A DNA stretch of 64,000 nt from JAZKJD01 sp040384585 (GCA_040384585.1 JAZKJD010000016.1:15173-79172); one strand, 5' to 3'; counted from the stretch's first letter, positions 18,614 through 27,827 are shown. A program made the numbers and translations. Notes: generated by a model not told the origin, from the letters alone.

Positions 18614-19492
18614 ATGCCTGAAAAAGATCAAGAAAACAATAGTGGTGATTTTTACTGTATTATTACCAAGGCAATATTTTTTGAACCCATGTCGCTTTCC
18701 TGTAAACACATCTTTGAAAAAGAGGCACTGGAAAACTGGTTAGAAAATAAACAAAACTGCCCATTATGTAGACAAACTATCACTAAAAAAAATGAGATGT
18801 GTCCCGCCGACACTCTCAAGGAAAAAATTACAGACAATATTCGTCGTGGAAATCTCAACAGTGCAGACCAATACGTTCCCATGCATATTTTTCTTGACCT
18901 ACTAATCGACGAAGACAAAAACGAATCTACTGCCTTAAAAAAAACACACGCAACATTAGTAGAACACAGAGAGTATCAAAAGAAAACAAATAAGGGTGCT
19001 ATCTTATCCTATGCTATTGAGAAGCGTCCAAAACTACTGGCGTATCTTCTTTGGTCAAAAAAATTGACCAAAGAAATTATAAAAACTTATCTATGCAGTC
19101 ACTTTAATAAAACAACGATTAATGAGTATATTACAAAACAGATAGGCGACGTAGAACACAGATACTCTGTAGCTTATTGGTTATTCTCTGAGTTACAGGG
19201 GAGAAAAATTTTAGAAGAAAGACCAAAAGTTTTTGAAATTGTCGGAAAAACATTATCCAGGGAGAATTTAAATTTTATTCCTAAAGATAGTCCCGATCAT
19301 TCCATACTGTACTATTTGCTAATAGATAAAATAGGCCATAAAATGTTGAAACAGTACCCTGCTTTAAAGGATAATTTGAGTGAAGATAAGTTATCGATAA
19401 AAATTGACAACGGACCACATGACGGGAAAATTTTTAGAGATTTATATGAAAACATCTTCTCCAATGAATCCAAACCAGCACTAAGAACATAA
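18614..19492 (+). CDS. U-box/RING-like domain protein, candidate secreted effector
   Basis: 292 aa. Residues 12-75 look like a U-box/RING fold: FYCIITKAIFFEPMSL, then CKHIFEKEALENWL, then CPLCRQ. Possible zinc ligands Cys30, His32, Cys49 and Cys52 are kept, while other RING cysteines are missing, which fits a U-box intermediate. U-box proteins are eukaryotic E3 ubiquitin ligases; bacterial ones (for example Legionella LubX) are type IV effectors. The rest is helical and has two similar units, SVAYWLF...GRKILEERP near 182 and SILYYLL...GHKMLKQYP near 228. There is no signal peptide, which suits type IV secretion. It is convergent with the ExoY-like gene. Effector status is inferred. Confidence 0.72.
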   Translation: MPEKDQENNSGDFYCIITKAIFFEPMSLSCKHIFEKEALENWLENKQNCPLCRQTITKKNEMCPADTLKEKITDNIRRGNLNSADQYVPMHIFLDLLIDEDKNESTALKKTHATLVEHREYQKKTNKGAILSYAIEKRPKLLAYLLWSKKLTKEIIKTYLCSHFNKTTINEYITKQIGDVEHRYSVAYWLFSELQGRKILEERPKVFEIVGKTLSRENLNFIPKDSPDHSILYYLLIDKIGHKMLKQYPALKDNLSEDKLSIKIDNGPHDGKIFRDLYENIFSNESKPALRT

Positions 19493-19524
19493 ATAAACAG
19501 CCTTGCTATCTAGAGAAAAGGGAA

Positions 19525-21228
19525 TCAAGGTTTATTGCGAATAATTTCTGGCGGCGACGATCGAAGTTCTGGATTTTTTTTGAACTCGTTTACTTGCAGT
19601 TTAAAAGCCAGTCTATCAAGTTCCCCACCTTCCATGGTATTAGAAGTGATAGTAAACAATTTATCGATATGTGTTATATCAACATAAGCAAAGCGACTAC
19701 CCAAAGAACGTATCGCTGCTACGACTTCTTTAATTCCATCTAAATCATGTTTCAACTCGCAAATAAGCTTAGAAAAAGTAGAATAAGTAGTCACCGTTAG
19801 AAAATTTTTATTTACCAACGCATCCACACCGCCCGCCCATTCTACCATTACAGATGAATTTTCTATCCATTCACGTGCAAATTTCAACACTGAACCTTGC
19901 TCTTCATCCAGCATTCTAACCCGTTCTAGTAAAATCAGCACATGTATCACTGTAGACATATAAGTTACATCTGAATCGTTTAGCAGCAAAATCAACTCTC
20001 TAAATAGCGGCGTACCCTCTTGAGCGTCCTTTATTGTTTTCAGTAGTTTATTAGCCTTGTCGTTGGAGTTTAAATAATCAGACATTTTATTAAAAAATTC
20101 ATAGGAATCTCGTGTTCGAAAAAATCCCGATTTCCCCACATTTTTGAGCGAATCATCCCACAGAGGATTAATGTTAAAAATATAACCCACCTCACTGAGA
20201 ATACTGAGAACATATTTGAAAGCTTCTTGGTTTTCTATTAAAAATACTCCTGAAAATTCCTGAATAGAAGGAGGAAAAAAAGCAGTCATTGGATAATTTG
20301 ATTTTGGGTCACTTGCGGGAGAATTGATATCTTCATTGTGATGGACACGATCTAGATATAGTCCTTTCCCCAAAACTTGATTAATTAGCGCAATTTGCTC
20401 GATGACTCGCTTAGACACATTACCTAAGTTAGGAATTTCTCTTGAAAAAAAAGATTCTTCTTTTTTTTCTATATCGCTTAATTGACGTAATAAATATCCT
20501 CGCCTTTTCCGATATTCTGTAAAAGTTACGTCAGGGTTAGGTCGAATATCCTTCCCTCCATAATTTTCCCATGGAGGGATAACAGCAAGTAAATCGTAAT
20601 CAGGGATTAAAGGTTTCTGTAACTTTGTATCTGCTAATACCAAGAAAGGGCCTTTTCCCGGTGTCAATATAGCATATTCAGATTTATTATCTATTTTCCT
20701 AGCATAAAATATTTCTTCTGTTTGCTTATTGGGTAGAGGACAAAACAAAGAGATATCATCATCTTGAACTACTTGAGGTAAAATAAGTTGTTTTTTCACT
20801 AATTCTTGGTATCGACTTTCACTAATGATGAGTGGCACTGATACAGCATATCCATCTTCTATACACTTTTGCACTTTTGTATTAGATTTCTCAATAGCTT
20901 CTACATTAGTAATAGCCAACTTGCTGTACTTTTGTTCAACTGGAATAAAACCAGCCCACGCACCCCATGAAGCACTCTTGCCTTTAATGTTAAAGTCTTT
21001 TGTTGGGCATTCTCCTTCTTCCAACAAAGTTTTTGCAATTGCCTCTACTGGCCTGAACATGATGACTACATTGCTTTTTTTGACGTAATCCCATAAGCAT
21101 TGCAGATCCTCTTTAGGTATACCTTGTTCTTTATGCTCTGCGACTAAATTTAATCCTACTATAAGTCCTTCTACCCTCTGTTGCGCAACGCTTATCGAGG
21201 GAGAAAGTATATTCTGGAGTTTAGTCAT
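19525..21228 (-). CDS. ExoY/edema-factor-like nucleotidyl cyclase, candidate effector toxin
   Basis: 567 aa. Residues about 50-360 follow the catalytic core of class II (anthrax edema factor, CyaA, ExoY) cyclases. FRPVEAIAKTLLEEG (58-72) and TKDFNIKGKSASWGAWAGF (76-94) hold the nucleotide-binding lysines Lys77 and Lys84; Lys82 stands where edema factor has its histidine, as I recall for ExoY. PDYDLLAV carries the metal-binding pair Asp210 and Asp212. VHHNED at 295-300 matches the ExoY segment containing HHSDD. Family members make cAMP or cGMP in host cells after activation by calmodulin or actin. The last 200 or so residues are unfamiliar. No signal peptide is seen. Activity and secretion are inferred. 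Confidence 0.85.
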   Translation of the reverse strand: MTKLQNILSPSISVAQQRVEGLIVGLNLVAEHKEQGIPKEDLQCLWDYVKKSNVVIMFRPVEAIAKTLLEEGECPTKDFNIKGKSASWGAWAGFIPVEQKYSKLAITNVEAIEKSNTKVQKCIEDGYAVSVPLIISESRYQELVKKQLILPQVVQDDDISLFCPLPNKQTEEIFYARKIDNKSEYAILTPGKGPFLVLADTKLQKPLIPDYDLLAVIPPWENYGGKDIRPNPDVTFTEYRKRRGYLLRQLSDIEKKEESFFSREIPNLGNVSKRVIEQIALINQVLGKGLYLDRVHHNEDINSPASDPKSNYPMTAFFPPSIQEFSGVFLIENQEAFKYVLSILSEVGYIFNINPLWDDSLKNVGKSGFFRTRDSYEFFNKMSDYLNSNDKANKLLKTIKDAQEGTPLFRELILLLNDSDVTYMSTVIHVLILLERVRMLDEEQGSVLKFAREWIENSSVMVEWAGGVDALVNKNFLTVTTYSTFSKLICELKHDLDGIKEVVAAIRSLGSRFAYVDITHIDKLFTITSNTMEGGELDRLAFKLQVNEFKKNPELRSSPPEIIRNKP

Positions 21229-21864
21229 AAGGAAGACACCTCATAACTCATGTTACGCATATTAATAGGCATGTCTTAAGTCGATCGGCTGGGCCCTTAT
21301 ATCTACCTCCAGATACGCTCTTTTTTTATGATGACTAACAGCACAAAAAGAAAAGGATTTACTGTTTTTAACAACTTTATTATATGAAATAATTATTAAT
21401 TTAAACTTAAACTTTTAATAGTTATAAATCTTTGCCTTTGCACACTACAAAAAATGTATTAGGATGAAGTAAGCTATTGAAAAGACAGTTAATTTTTGGT
21501 TGAAGCGATAGTAAAGCATTTTTCGTCATTGCGAGCGCGAAGCGCGCGGCAATCGGGTGAAACGCTTCATTTTTTCTGGATGGCCACGGCCTCACTAACG
21601 TTTCGGCCTCGCCATGACGGACTATTTTTATTTTTTGTAGCGTGCAGAGAATCTTTGCCTTTATATAGTTTTTATCGGGATTTTAATCGCTATTCTCCTG
21701 ATCACCCGTAATATCCCATGGAAAGTGCATTAAAATTTAATGCGTTTAGAGGGTGCCTTCATGTAGCGAGGATACGTTAGAAAACATTGTTCGAGTATCG
21801 AAACGGCCGGGGCCTACGTTACGTCTTGCTCTATTGCGTCTTGTCTTGAAGCAAAATTGCTAAT
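21229..21864. other. Long intergenic region between the cyclase-like gene and coaX
   Basis: 636 bp without a credible gene. It holds the upstream region of the cyclase-like gene (AT-rich, with CTTAAG and TATTAATATG near 21260-21280) and a palindromic repeat (21524-21650). I see nothing else interpretable. Confidence 0.6.
21524..21650. repeat. Repeat family P3 (CGTCATTGCGAGC type)
   Basis: Begins CGTCATTGCGAGCGCG and contains the inverted end CTCGCCATGACG at about 21608-21619, then ATTTTTATTTTTTGTAGCGTGCAGAG. A reverse-complement copy of the right half enters the window at 63947-64000. Elements beginning CGTCATTGCGAGC are common in obligate intracellular bacteria. Confidence 0.8.
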
Positions 21865-22653
21865 TCATAGGCTGCCTTTTTCTTTACTATAAATAAATGC
21901 TCTTTGTAAGCCTTGTAACACTAAATCTGGAATGATCTCATCAAACAAACCCTTTCCTTCATAGAGCTGCGAAAAGCCACCTGTACCAATCACTTTTGCA
22001 GATTCCCCTGGAAAAATTTCTTTTTTAAAACCTAAAATAAGTTCTTTTAATGCACCCAAATGTCCGTAATAAAGACCGCTTTGAATGCTTTCTCGAGTAG
22101 TTCTGCCCATATAAGCAGTCGGAACTTCTATATCAACCGCCATTAACTTAGCTGTGTTATTTTTTAAAGCCTCCATACAAAGTCGCATACCGGGCAAGAT
22201 AGCTCCGCCCAAATAATCAGAGTTTTTAGTAATGGCACAGAGTGTCGTCGCTGTCCCAAGATCAACCACAATAAGAGGATTTTCAGGGAAAGCAGCAATT
22301 GCACCAATCGCATTGGCAATTCGATCAGCTCCAACTTCATTAGGATTTTTACATCGAATATTTAAACCTGTTTTAACGCCGGGTCGCAACAAGAAGTAAG
22401 TCGCTGTCTTAAAATACTGAGAAAAACAGTGTCTCAAGGTATAATCATAATTCGGTACAACGGACGACAAGGCGATTGCTTTAATTTCCGAAGGATTGAG
22501 ATCATGAAACTCATGCATATTAATTAAAAAAATACCAAACTGATCGGCAGTCCCTAATAAAGGGGTAGCATAGCGAAACCGAAGAATGAGCTTATTTTTA
22601 GAAAAAATACCACCTAAGAGATGGGTATTGCCTACATCTAAACATAACAACAT
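21865..22653 (-). CDS. coaX: Type III pantothenate kinase
   Basis: Phosphorylates pantothenate, the first step of coenzyme A synthesis, using an ASKHA-fold enzyme. Motifs: LDVGNTH at the N-terminus (phosphate loop with a catalytic aspartate), GADRIANAIGA near 105 and VVDLGTATT near 125. The frame is open five codons upstream from a TTG, but the ATG at 22651-22653 is preceded by AGAAGGT at good spacing and begins as the family does (MLLCLDVGNTH), giving 262 aa. CoA is also the donor for the phosphopantetheinyl transferase at 45 kb. Confidence 0.95.
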   Translation of the reverse strand: MLLCLDVGNTHLLGGIFSKNKLILRFRYATPLLGTADQFGIFLINMHEFHDLNPSEIKAIALSSVVPNYDYTLRHCFSQYFKTATYFLLRPGVKTGLNIRCKNPNEVGADRIANAIGAIAAFPENPLIVVDLGTATTLCAITKNSDYLGGAILPGMRLCMEALKNNTAKLMAVDIEVPTAYMGRTTRESIQSGLYYGHLGALKELILGFKKEIFPGESAKVIGTGGFSQLYEGKGLFDEIIPDLVLQGLQRAFIYSKEKGSL

Positions 22654-22734
22654 AGTTGACCTTCTCAATAATGAACCTTATTTTACTACTAAAAAATCCT
22701 ATAGGGGATAAAAAAGTTAAAATGGCCCTGCCCT

Positions 22735-23844
22735 ATGCATAAAACCGCGCCTTATACAGAGCTTATCAAACTGGATCATAATGAGAATCCTTTAGGCGCA
22801 AGCCCACTGGCAATAGCCGCCGCGAAGAAAGCTTTATCAGCTTGCCATCGCTATCCGGATGGCGAAGAATCTATCCTCAAAGCAAGCTTAGCATCACATC
22901 TAGGAGTACTTTCACAAACCATCACACTAGGTAATGGTTCAGAAAGCTTATTAGAGCTAATAGCAAAGACTTATTTAACTTCGAAAAATTCCGCTGTACT
23001 ACCCAAATATTCTTTTACGGGAATCGCAAAAATTATCAAAAATACCGGCGCGCAACTCCGAATTGTCACTAACACTTATGAATGCACAACAGCCTCAGAA
23101 ATTTTACTAGCCATTAATGCCTCTACAAAAATAATTTTTATTGTAAACCCAAATAACCCTACTGGAACCTATATCAATAACCATGAGCTAAGCTATTTAT
23201 TAAATAAACTACCAACAGATATGCTCATTCTTATCGATGAAGCTTATGCCGAGTATATTGAAATTCCTGATTATCCTAACACGATAAAATTGATTTCAAA
23301 TCATCCTAATTTGATTATCAGTAGAACCTTTTCTAAATTCTACGGACTAGCAGGATTACGTTTAGGTTATATGATTAGCCATCCTCAGATTGCAAGCAAT
23401 TTACAGCGTAACCGTTTGCCTTTTACTATTAACTCTATCGCTTTAGCCGCCTCCCAAGCAGCCCTTTGCGATCACCAGCATGCAAAGTTAAGTCGCGTAG
23501 TAAACCGAGAAGGACGTAGTCAACTCAGTCAAGGCTTAAAAAAATTATCACTTACTGTTCTGCCTTCCTACACTAATTTTGTATGTGTGGATCTAAAACA
23601 AAGGAGTTTGCCTCTTTATAAACAACTATTAAAAAATCGGATAAAAGTACGACCCCTGTATGATTATGGGATGCCTAATCATTTGCGCATTTCTATTGGC
23701 TTAGAAGAGCAAAATCAATGCCTCTTAGAAGCCCTTGATAAAATTCTATACTCAAAGCAATTGGGTCGGCAAGGCGAAGCAAAAGGAAAGCACTTGAAAA
23801 TGCGATCTCGCATTTTCAAGTGCAATGGGTATATATCTAAATAA
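22735..23844 (+). CDS. hisC: Histidinol-phosphate aminotransferase family protein
   Basis: PLP-dependent fold type I aminotransferase, 369 aa. The N-terminal LDHNENPLGAS, NPNNPTGT near 138, Asp168-x-x-Tyr171 (DEAY) and the Schiff-base lysine Lys201 in RTFSKFYGLAGLRLGY are intact. No other his gene is nearby, so it may serve as a general aromatic or imidazole aminotransferase; specificity cannot be read from sequence. The last 25 or so residues (from GEAKGKHLKMRSR) lie in palindromic repeat P1 and are unlike the family, so the original C-terminus has been extended or replaced. Confidence 0.9.
   Translation: MHKTAPYTELIKLDHNENPLGASPLAIAAAKKALSACHRYPDGEESILKASLASHLGVLSQTITLGNGSESLLELIAKTYLTSKNSAVLPKYSFTGIAKIIKNTGAQLRIVTNTYECTTASEILLAINASTKIIFIVNPNNPTGTYINNHELSYLLNKLPTDMLILIDEAYAEYIEIPDYPNTIKLISNHPNLIISRTFSKFYGLAGLRLGYMISHPQIASNLQRNRLPFTINSIALAASQAALCDHQHAKLSRVVNREGRSQLSQGLKKLSLTVLPSYTNFVCVDLKQRSLPLYKQLLKNRIKVRPLYDYGMPNHLRISIGLEEQNQCLLEALDKILYSKQLGRQGEAKGKHLKMRSRIFKCNGYISK
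23780..23836. repeat. Palindromic repeat family P1, partial copy at the hisC 3' end
   Basis: Contains the stem CTTGAAAATGCGA/TCGCATTTTCAAG followed by TGCAATGGGTATAT, the right-hand module of the longer P1 copies. It overlaps the end of hisC and encodes its terminal residues. Confidence 0.8.
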
Positions 23845-23929
23845 TCTCTAGTAAAAGGCTATCTAGTCTACATTTTTTCCTTTAGACTGGCCGGAAAAAG
23901 CTAAGATAGCCTTATAAAGGAAAAAAACA

Positions 23930-24490
23930 ATGATGGGCCTTACCCTATTTCTCCGAGAAGCAATAATACATCCCTCCCGTGTGGGGGCGTTATTTCCTAG
24001 TTCTAAGAGGCTAGCAAGCGATTTAGCAGAACAAATTCCTGCTAATAACCCACCAGGTCTCGTTATTGAACTGGGTGCTGGAACGGGTGCTATTACTGCT
24101 GCTTTATTACATCAGAAAAGCCCTCAGTATGAGTTAATTATCATTGAGCGATCCGCTAAATTAGCTAGACATCTTACCCAACGTTTTCCAGATTTAACCA
24201 TTATTCAAGGCGATGCACGTCAATTGCTTCAATTACTCGATAGCTACGCCGCTGTCCCTATTCAAGCTATTGTGTCTAGTTTACCCTTGCGCTCTTTACA
24301 GCCGGATATTGTTCAAACAATAGGCGAAGAAATTAGTCACATTTTAAAAAAGGGAGGCTTATTTATACAGTATACTTACAGCCTTTGGGGAAAAGCATTA
24401 GCGCCTTCTCAACATTTAAAACTGATACATCGCCAATGGGTATGGCAAAATTTACCTCCTGCCCGCATCGATGTTTTTTGCCGCGAATGA
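23930..24490 (+). CDS. SAM-dependent methyltransferase, PmtA-like
   Basis: 186 aa class I methyltransferase. The N-terminus FLREAIIHPSRVGALFPSSKRLA resembles bacterial phospholipid N-methyltransferases, followed by the SAM motif VIELGAGTGAIT and an IIERSAKLARHL strand-helix. It may methylate phosphatidylethanolamine, or it may be a related rRNA-adenine-methylase-fold enzyme. The rsmJ start overlaps its stop by 4 bp (ATGA), indicating one transcript. The ATG is preceded by AAGGAAA. Confidence 0.75.
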   Translation: MMGLTLFLREAIIHPSRVGALFPSSKRLASDLAEQIPANNPPGLVIELGAGTGAITAALLHQKSPQYELIIIERSAKLARHLTQRFPDLTIIQGDARQLLQLLDSYAAVPIQAIVSSLPLRSLQPDIVQTIGEEISHILKKGGLFIQYTYSLWGKALAPSQHLKLIHRQWVWQNLPPARIDVFCRE

Positions 24491-25260
24491 CACGTTCACA
24501 GATTGCAGTTACCAGTACTGAACTTCATTTTCAGCAAGCTGCACAACACTTAGCGAAACAACTGACTCTTCCTCATATCAACATTTCTAAACAAGAGAAT
24601 TACGATTTCATTTTAGTACTTACTCAAGCAGGGCTCATTCTACAACATACTAAAAAAAAAGGTTTAGGGAACTTACAAATTGACTTCGTAACAGGGAAAC
24701 TAGGATATCGCTTACAGCATCTTCGTGAACAAAAACAATTACTTGCCAAAGCAATAGGATTCAAGCCCCACGCAAAGACAAGTGTTTTAGATCTGACAGC
24801 TGGATTAGGCAATGATGGCTTTGTCTTAGCCCAATTAGGGTACTCAGTAACTCTATTAGAACGATCAGCTGTTATCGCCGCTTTGCTAAAAGATGGATTA
24901 TATCGTGCATTACGCTACGAAAAGTATTCTCATATCGACATACAGCTTATTCATATAGATGCGATTATTTATTTGAAACAAATAATACAATCCGAAGAAT
25001 TCCCTCACGTTATCTATTTAGATCCTATGTATCCGCATTCAAATAAATCAGCCTTAGTGAAAAAAGAAATGCGTTTTCTTCGAGAAATTGTTGGGCACGA
25101 TACCGACACAGAGATATTGTTACCGCCAGCAATCACTTGTGCACAGCAGCGTGTTGTCGTAAAAAGGCCACGTTTAGCAAGCTATTTAGGAAAATTAAAA
25201 CCACAGCATAGTATTTACGGCAAGCAACTTCGTTTTGATGTCTATACCACTCGTACTTGA
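24487..25260 (+). CDS. rsmJ: 16S rRNA (guanine1516-N2)-methyltransferase
   Basis: Modifies helix 44 region guanosine of 16S rRNA. From the ATG at 24487 the protein is 257 aa. The N-terminal IDFVTGKLGYRLQH and the SAM motif VLDLTAGLGNDGFVLAQLG are typical of RsmJ, as are YLDPMYPHSNKSALVKKEM (catalytic DPMY) and the final KPQHSIYGKQLRFDVY. The frame is open about 34 codons upstream inside the PmtA-like gene, but the overlapping ATGA start fits the family. The final TTRT and stop come from a repeat-like TACCACTCGTACTTGA, and the 3' end overlaps the convergent 787-codon gene by 19 bp. Confidence 0.93.
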   Translation: MTRSQIAVTSTELHFQQAAQHLAKQLTLPHINISKQENYDFILVLTQAGLILQHTKKKGLGNLQIDFVTGKLGYRLQHLREQKQLLAKAIGFKPHAKTSVLDLTAGLGNDGFVLAQLGYSVTLLERSAVIAALLKDGLYRALRYEKYSHIDIQLIHIDAIIYLKQIIQSEEFPHVIYLDPMYPHSNKSALVKKEMRFLREIVGHDTDTEILLPPAITCAQQRVVVKRPRLASYLGKLKPQHSIYGKQLRFDVYTTRT

Positions 25261-27605
25261 AGCAGTGCTTGGTCTCTAGATTCTTGAAATTTAGTGTCTA
25301 ATACTGGAGCGCTAGCCACCCTACCTCTAGTAAATAATGCATCTCCATTCAATGGAAGACACTTAGCATGAAGTATTTGATGCTTAGCTTCTTTCTCCCT
25401 ATCATCATCGCTAGATGATGATTCGTTAGAAATTTTCACTATTTCATTCGGTGGAAAATTGACGACTATCCTTGGAGGCTGTACTGTCTGGCTAAAACTA
25501 AAACTTGAAATCAAGTCTATTCCATTTCTTCGATTTTTCTCAAGGGAAATAGTCTCCTCCCATGTTTCTCTTTGAGTATCACTTCTATTTAAAGAGGGTT
25601 CCGAACTATAAACACCACCTATCAATCTATGCTGTTTACTTAAGGTGTTAAGAAACAACTCTTTTTCCCTCATCCTAGCACAATTGTCAACACACCCTGG
25701 TTGATCTTGAAAAGATTTATCTGTTTTTGTCATCAATTGAGACTGACATAGATGGTCAACAACATTTTCTGCTTGTTGAAATTGACTCGCAACGTTATAG
25801 GCATGGTAGTACCATATTGCAAAAACTAATGCGAAAATGACTATCAGCGGGATTGAAATAGGTGCAATTAGAGTAGAGGGAATAACTACAAAAGCAGCAA
25901 TACTCCCCCAGATAACTAGGCGGAAAACTAAACTACCTGTTCCTAGACGCTTAGTAACAACCAAAGCTCGATTTAAGAACTTTTTTGTGCGTGTCCATAA
26001 AGGTTGTTCTATGTTATAACGTCGAAGGCATCGGTCATACTGATACAGTGTATTGGTTTGCGTATTTGCATTCTCACCCTTAGATTCTTGTATTTTATTA
26101 CTTAATACATTGACTTTATTTTCTAAATTTTTATATTCTTCTTCCTGCTTTTTAACTGCTTTAATAGCGGAATAAATAGCATTACCTATCCCTAATACCA
26201 GAGTAACAGCGGCTATTACCATAAAGATTATTGCAAAAACTGCAGGTGCACCAGGACCTGTTACTGAAACACCTATAGCAAGCCCCGCGATTAACCTGAA
26301 CAAATCATTAAATAACCAGATAGCAAAAAAAGGAAAAAAACAACCCTCAACAAACCCTTGAACCATAGCATGTGCTTTACTAAAATGACGTCTAGCAAGC
26401 ACTTTGTCTATATCTTGTTTTAATTGTGATTTTCCAAAATTGACTAAGGAAATTTCTCCTTGAATTTTTATAAAAGTTTCACGCTTAATTAACTCAATAC
26501 TATTTTTTTCAACAATTTCTTCTTTCTGTTTTGTCATGTCAATTAAAATTTCAGAATTGTCATTTCCATCACGCGAAGCCTTTCCAAAATTATAGCTAAT
26601 GGCAACCAATCGAATAACAAGAAAAATTAATGCACATGCTAATGGAGGAACCGTTATACCAACAACCACGCCGACTGGAGCAAAATAAAAAACAAACATG
26701 AGTAGCCAATAGATAAAACTGGCATGACCTATAGCGCCTAAAACTGAACGCGTAAAACTTGGCTTTTCTTTATGGACTAACTGGTTGACAGTCGTATCTA
26801 TCGATTGGGTTTGCTCTTTCTTAAAAAGCGCTTGCGAATAGATACTTGTAAATTGAATAGAATAACACCCTGGCTTACGTTCAAATCTATTATATTTGCT
26901 AGCATCAAAAGATCTTTTATTTAAAAAACTGACTAGCTTATTTATGAGCTCCTTAAAAATCTCCTTAAGTACTTCTTCTTCAGTATTTCCTTCTGATTTT
27001 TTTTCCTTCAGAAAATCCTTTAAGCGATTAAGTTCTTTTCGCTTATCCCCCCAACAAAAAACTTGGCGCCTCCATTGTACAAATTTAGAAACATCAGGAG
27101 AGTAAAAATGAGCCGCGCTACTTAAAATACTATAAGTAAGCATATCTTCTTCACCCATAAGCTTCAGAATTTTTTCTCTATTTTTAGACTGATATAAACG
27201 TCTAAAATAAAAAAAATGGCTATTTTTTTCACGATTGCGAAGCTTCCGATAAGCTGATACATAAGCCCCTATAGATAAAGCAAGAACTCCTAGTCCAATC
27301 AGCCCAGCGTGCCATGCGCTCGCATACTCACTCGCATTAATATCATTATAAAGTTTACGACCCATTTTATACTCTTCAATTTCCTGAAAACTAGCAGACG
27401 GGCCAGGTGGGTTAAGCATGACATCAAACACATCTAAATTAGCTCCTGGGGTAGCAAGAAATTCGTCTAGTGGATAAATATAATCCCCCAGTACCTGTTC
27501 TACCACATCCTCTTGCTGTATCGGTTTTTCAGAAAGTGCTGAGATAAGTATTTTCTTAGTCAATAAGTTTTTAGCTGGAGACAAATTAGGAGTAGAATTA
27601 CGCAT
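25242..27605 (-). CDS. Large multi-span membrane protein of unknown function
   Basis: 787 aa that I do not recognise. Hydrophobic segments lie near 98-119, 298-342 (two spans), 420-482 (two or three spans) and 565-612 (two spans). Charged, probably coiled stretches lie between them (about 190-225 and 480-515). The C-terminal 170 residues are hydrophilic and disordered-looking, with a SNESSSSDDDREKE acidic serine patch. There is no signal peptide and no enzymatic motif. Large proteins of this layout are common among effectors of Legionellales that insert in host membranes, but a structural role in the bacterium is equally possible. Its 3' end overlaps rsmJ by 19 bp. Confidence 0.7.
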   Translation of the reverse strand: MRNSTPNLSPAKNLLTKKILISALSEKPIQQEDVVEQVLGDYIYPLDEFLATPGANLDVFDVMLNPPGPSASFQEIEEYKMGRKLYNDINASEYASAWHAGLIGLGVLALSIGAYVSAYRKLRNREKNSHFFYFRRLYQSKNREKILKLMGEEDMLTYSILSSAAHFYSPDVSKFVQWRRQVFCWGDKRKELNRLKDFLKEKKSEGNTEEEVLKEIFKELINKLVSFLNKRSFDASKYNRFERKPGCYSIQFTSIYSQALFKKEQTQSIDTTVNQLVHKEKPSFTRSVLGAIGHASFIYWLLMFVFYFAPVGVVVGITVPPLACALIFLVIRLVAISYNFGKASRDGNDNSEILIDMTKQKEEIVEKNSIELIKRETFIKIQGEISLVNFGKSQLKQDIDKVLARRHFSKAHAMVQGFVEGCFFPFFAIWLFNDLFRLIAGLAIGVSVTGPGAPAVFAIIFMVIAAVTLVLGIGNAIYSAIKAVKKQEEEYKNLENKVNVLSNKIQESKGENANTQTNTLYQYDRCLRRYNIEQPLWTRTKKFLNRALVVTKRLGTGSLVFRLVIWGSIAAFVVIPSTLIAPISIPLIVIFALVFAIWYYHAYNVASQFQQAENVVDHLCQSQLMTKTDKSFQDQPGCVDNCARMREKELFLNTLSKQHRLIGGVYSSEPSLNRSDTQRETWEETISLEKNRRNGIDLISSFSFSQTVQPPRIVVNFPPNEIVKISNESSSSDDDREKEAKHQILHAKCLPLNGDALFTRGRVASAPVLDTKFQESRDQALLQVRVV

Positions 27606-27623
27606 GGAAAGCGTTCCTTAGTT

Positions 27624-27675
27624 AAGTTCTGTCCATAAAGTACGTCGGCATCTGCTACGTTAGAGACAGAATCTA
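27624..27675. mobile_element. Short internally deleted derivative of MITE family M1
   Basis: Both M1 ends, AGTTCTGTCCATAAAGT and ACGTTAGAGACAGAATCTA, are joined by only CGTCGGCATCTGCT, so the REP-like core has been lost. Confidence 0.6.
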
Positions 27676-27827
27676 TGCCTTGATGAAAAAATCGTTAATT
27701 TTTATCTACAATACTTTCTTTACATTAAATTATATTAATTATATATGAATATCTAATAAAAAATATAATATGGAGGTTAAGAAATTAACGATTTTTCTAA
27801 TAAGGCAATTAAATTAATCTATAGCCT

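Noticed and set aside
22735..23844. HisC as evidence of a histidine operon
   Set aside because: No other his biosynthesis gene in the window; hisS is a tRNA synthetase.
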